Shown here in pieces: positions 5,807 through 6,627 of a stretch of 6,627 nt of DNA; position 1 is the stretch's first letter; each line of letters opens with the position of its first letter. The DNA comes from a bacterium. Lineage in GTDB: Bacteria; Bacillota_I; Bacilli_A; RFN20; CAG-826. The DNA lies in contig SFUB01000071.1 in the NCBI GenBank assembly GCA_004561785.1, forward strand, positions 1 through 6,627, read 5' to 3'. A model generated the notes under the pieces. That model saw only the letters and a program-made list of their open reading frames with translations. It did no database searches and was not told the origin of the DNA. The position numbers and the translations under genes were made by a program.

Positions 5807-6530
5807 GGATGAGACTCCTTACCATCGCAACGGCGTTTTCTCCGTTGGAGTAATAACCTTTTTTGGTCGTGACGGCCTGGAACTTGTGCTTCTTATAGAA
5901 TTTCTGGGCGTTCACGTTGCTTTCCCGAACCTCAAGAGTCAGGAATTCGACCGGATCTTCTTGGGACTCGCAATCCTTGAGGATCTGACCAATCAAAAGG
6001 TTGCCGATTCCTTTTCTGCGGAAGGCTTCTTTGACCCCGATCTGGGAAATATAGGCGGAATTGAAGGTGATGGAGAAATCGACGAACCCCACGACCTCGT
6101 TGTCAACGACCGCGCAGTAGAGATGGGCGACCGGATTCTCGTTCAATTCGTATAGCATCTGCTTTTCGGTGTACGGGGCGACGAAAACGCTATTTTCAAT
6201 GCCCATGACGGCTTCCATATCCGAAGGCAGCATCTTACGGACAATGGTCTTGAAATGGCCCTTGTCATAATCATCTTTTAGATAAACCGGCCGAGCGCCT
6301 AAGCTCTCCTCACAAAGATGAGAAGGGGTGTCGCAGAAATTCAGATTCTCAAGCACATCTCCAGCCTGCTTTTCGATGCCAAGATAAGAAAGATCTCCGC
6401 AAGGGACGCACTCCGGATGATCCTTCAAATAGGCAGAGACCTCCTCGTTTTCTTTGATACAATCTTTCACTAAAACCTCTTCTCCGGAATACACCGCAAA
6501 ATAGCTTCTTTTGCCCCTGGCGTTCATCAT
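5799..6530 (-). CDS. tsaB-rimI: TsaB C-terminal subdomain fused to RimI-type N-acetyltransferase
   Basis: The 243-residue frame from ATG 6530 has two parts. Residues 1-90 resemble the second half of TsaB, the TsaD-binding subunit of the t6A complex: NARGKRSYFAVY (3-14) corresponds to the DAR-x-G-EVY strand, and PVYLKDDY (81-88) to the family's closing PVYLR. Residues about 93-243 are a GNAT acetyltransferase of the RimI type, which acetylates the N-terminal alpha-amine of ribosomal protein S18 in E. coli. The acetyl-CoA loop is FRRKGIG (170-176). LEVRESN (199-205) and FYKKHKF (211-217) carry Glu200 and Tyr212, placed 12 residues apart as are the catalytic pair Glu103/Tyr115 of E. coli RimI. 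The N-terminal TsaB half is missing from this frame but is found one frame away upstream, so the gene is probably broken or split. The usual TsaB Asp is Asn here. It overlaps tsaD by 8 bases. Confidence 0.88.
   Translation of the reverse strand: MMNARGKRSYFAVYSGEEVLVKDCIKENEEVSAYLKDHPECVPCGDLSYLGIEKQAGDVLENLNFCDTPSHLCEESLGARPVYLKDDYDKGHFKTIVRKMLPSDMEAVMGIENSVFVAPYTEKQMLYELNENPVAHLYCAVVDNEVVGFVDFSITFNSAYISQIGVKEAFRRKGIGNLLIGQILKDCESQEDPVEFLTLEVRESNVNAQKFYKKHKFQAVTTKKGYYSNGENAVAMVRSLIHG
5815..5820 (-). promoter_or_regulatory. Shine-Dalgarno AAGGAG for tsaD
   Basis: On the minus strand AAGGAG lies within the end of the rimI coding region, 8 bases before the tsaD ATG at 5806. It confirms the tsaD start and the operon arrangement. 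Confidence 0.75.
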
Positions 6531-6627
6531 AACGGCGCAAATCCTATTCTCGTAAACGAGCCGTTCTTGTCTTTCTTGTTGTAGGCTGTTCCTGCTTTTT
6601 TTATCTGGTCAAGGCTGATTGTGTAGT
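6527..6627 (-). pseudogene. tsaB: End of the TsaB N-terminal half, frame-interrupted (partial)
   Basis: On the minus strand, the frame whose first full codon is at 6625 is open from the window edge to TGA 6529-6527. It begins YTISLDQIKKAG, which fits the TsaB segment after the N-terminal subdomain (the PVVGVSSLxAL-type strand and helix). Its codons up to about 6562 are typical of this genome (tac aac aag aaa gac aag aac). After that they become atypical (aga, ata, gga, tta), while the frame of the downstream TsaB-RimI gene becomes typical and encodes RICAVMMNAR, the expected next TsaB strand. The frame therefore seems to switch around 6558-6565. Roughly the first 100 TsaB residues would lie beyond the window. 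A one-base deletion, a sequence error, or a genuinely split gene are all possible. Confidence 0.6.

Noticed and set aside
5015..5812. Open plus-strand frame of 265 codons
   Set aside because: It lies entirely antisense to tsaD, which is intact and unmistakable. The frame is open because of tsaD codon composition, and its translation looks like no protein family.
6596..6602. A7 run as a programmed -1 slippage site in tsaB
   Set aside because: The seven As match an A-AAA-AAA slippery pattern and would shift into the RimI frame. However, codon use and TsaB-like content favour staying in the upstream frame until about 6562, so the switch seems to occur later.
6530..6627. Mycoplasma-type code in which TGA is read as Trp
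   Set aside because: Trp is encoded by TGG in the membrane proteins and AsnRS, and TGA ends asnS, tsaD and the 73-residue gene at sensible positions.

Overview
The window looks like chromosomal DNA from a Gram-positive (Bacillota-type) bacterium of intermediate GC content. The evidence is the gene order tsaB-rimI-tsaD, which matches the ydiC-ydiD-gcp order of Bacillus, Gram-positive-style Shine-Dalgarno (SD) sequences before several genes, and a set of small uncharacterised membrane proteins. TGG encodes Trp and TGA is a normal stop, so this is not the mycoplasma genetic code. The assignment to phylum is an inference and nothing finer can be supported. There are no RNA genes, CRISPR arrays, insertion sequences or phage genes.

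Layout. Positions 1-1377 hold three plus-strand membrane-protein genes that look like one operon: the tail of an unidentified membrane protein, a two-helix protein with a long Pro/Gln-rich tail, and a three-helix protein. They meet a minus-strand operon tail to tail, with both stop codons inside one TTAA. That operon (3508 down to 1374) is asnS (asparaginyl-tRNA synthetase) followed by two small membrane proteins, the last two coupled by an ATGA overlap. The 96-bp gap at 3509-3604 appears to carry two divergent promoters sharing an overlapping -35 region; the rightward one would serve a small protein with two SH3-like repeats (3605-3997). A short inverted repeat at 4020-4040 separates this gene from a second minus-strand operon: tsaB-rimI, tsaD and a six-helix SHOCT-domain membrane protein.

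Function. The recognisable genes concern translation. TsaB and TsaD belong to the machinery that makes t6A at position 37 of ANN-decoding tRNAs, which include tRNA-Asn, the substrate of AsnRS. RimI is an N-alpha-acetyltransferase of the ribosomal-protein type.

The most notable item is at the right edge. A TsaB reading frame runs in from beyond the window, is interrupted near 6560, and resumes one frame away as a TsaB C-terminal half fused to RimI. The start of the downstream frame overlaps the stop of the upstream frame as ATGA. This is either a one-base lesion or sequence error in a tsaB-rimI fusion gene, or a gene split between the two TsaB subdomains. No clearly new multi-gene system is visible; the membrane-protein clusters of unknown function are the least explained part.
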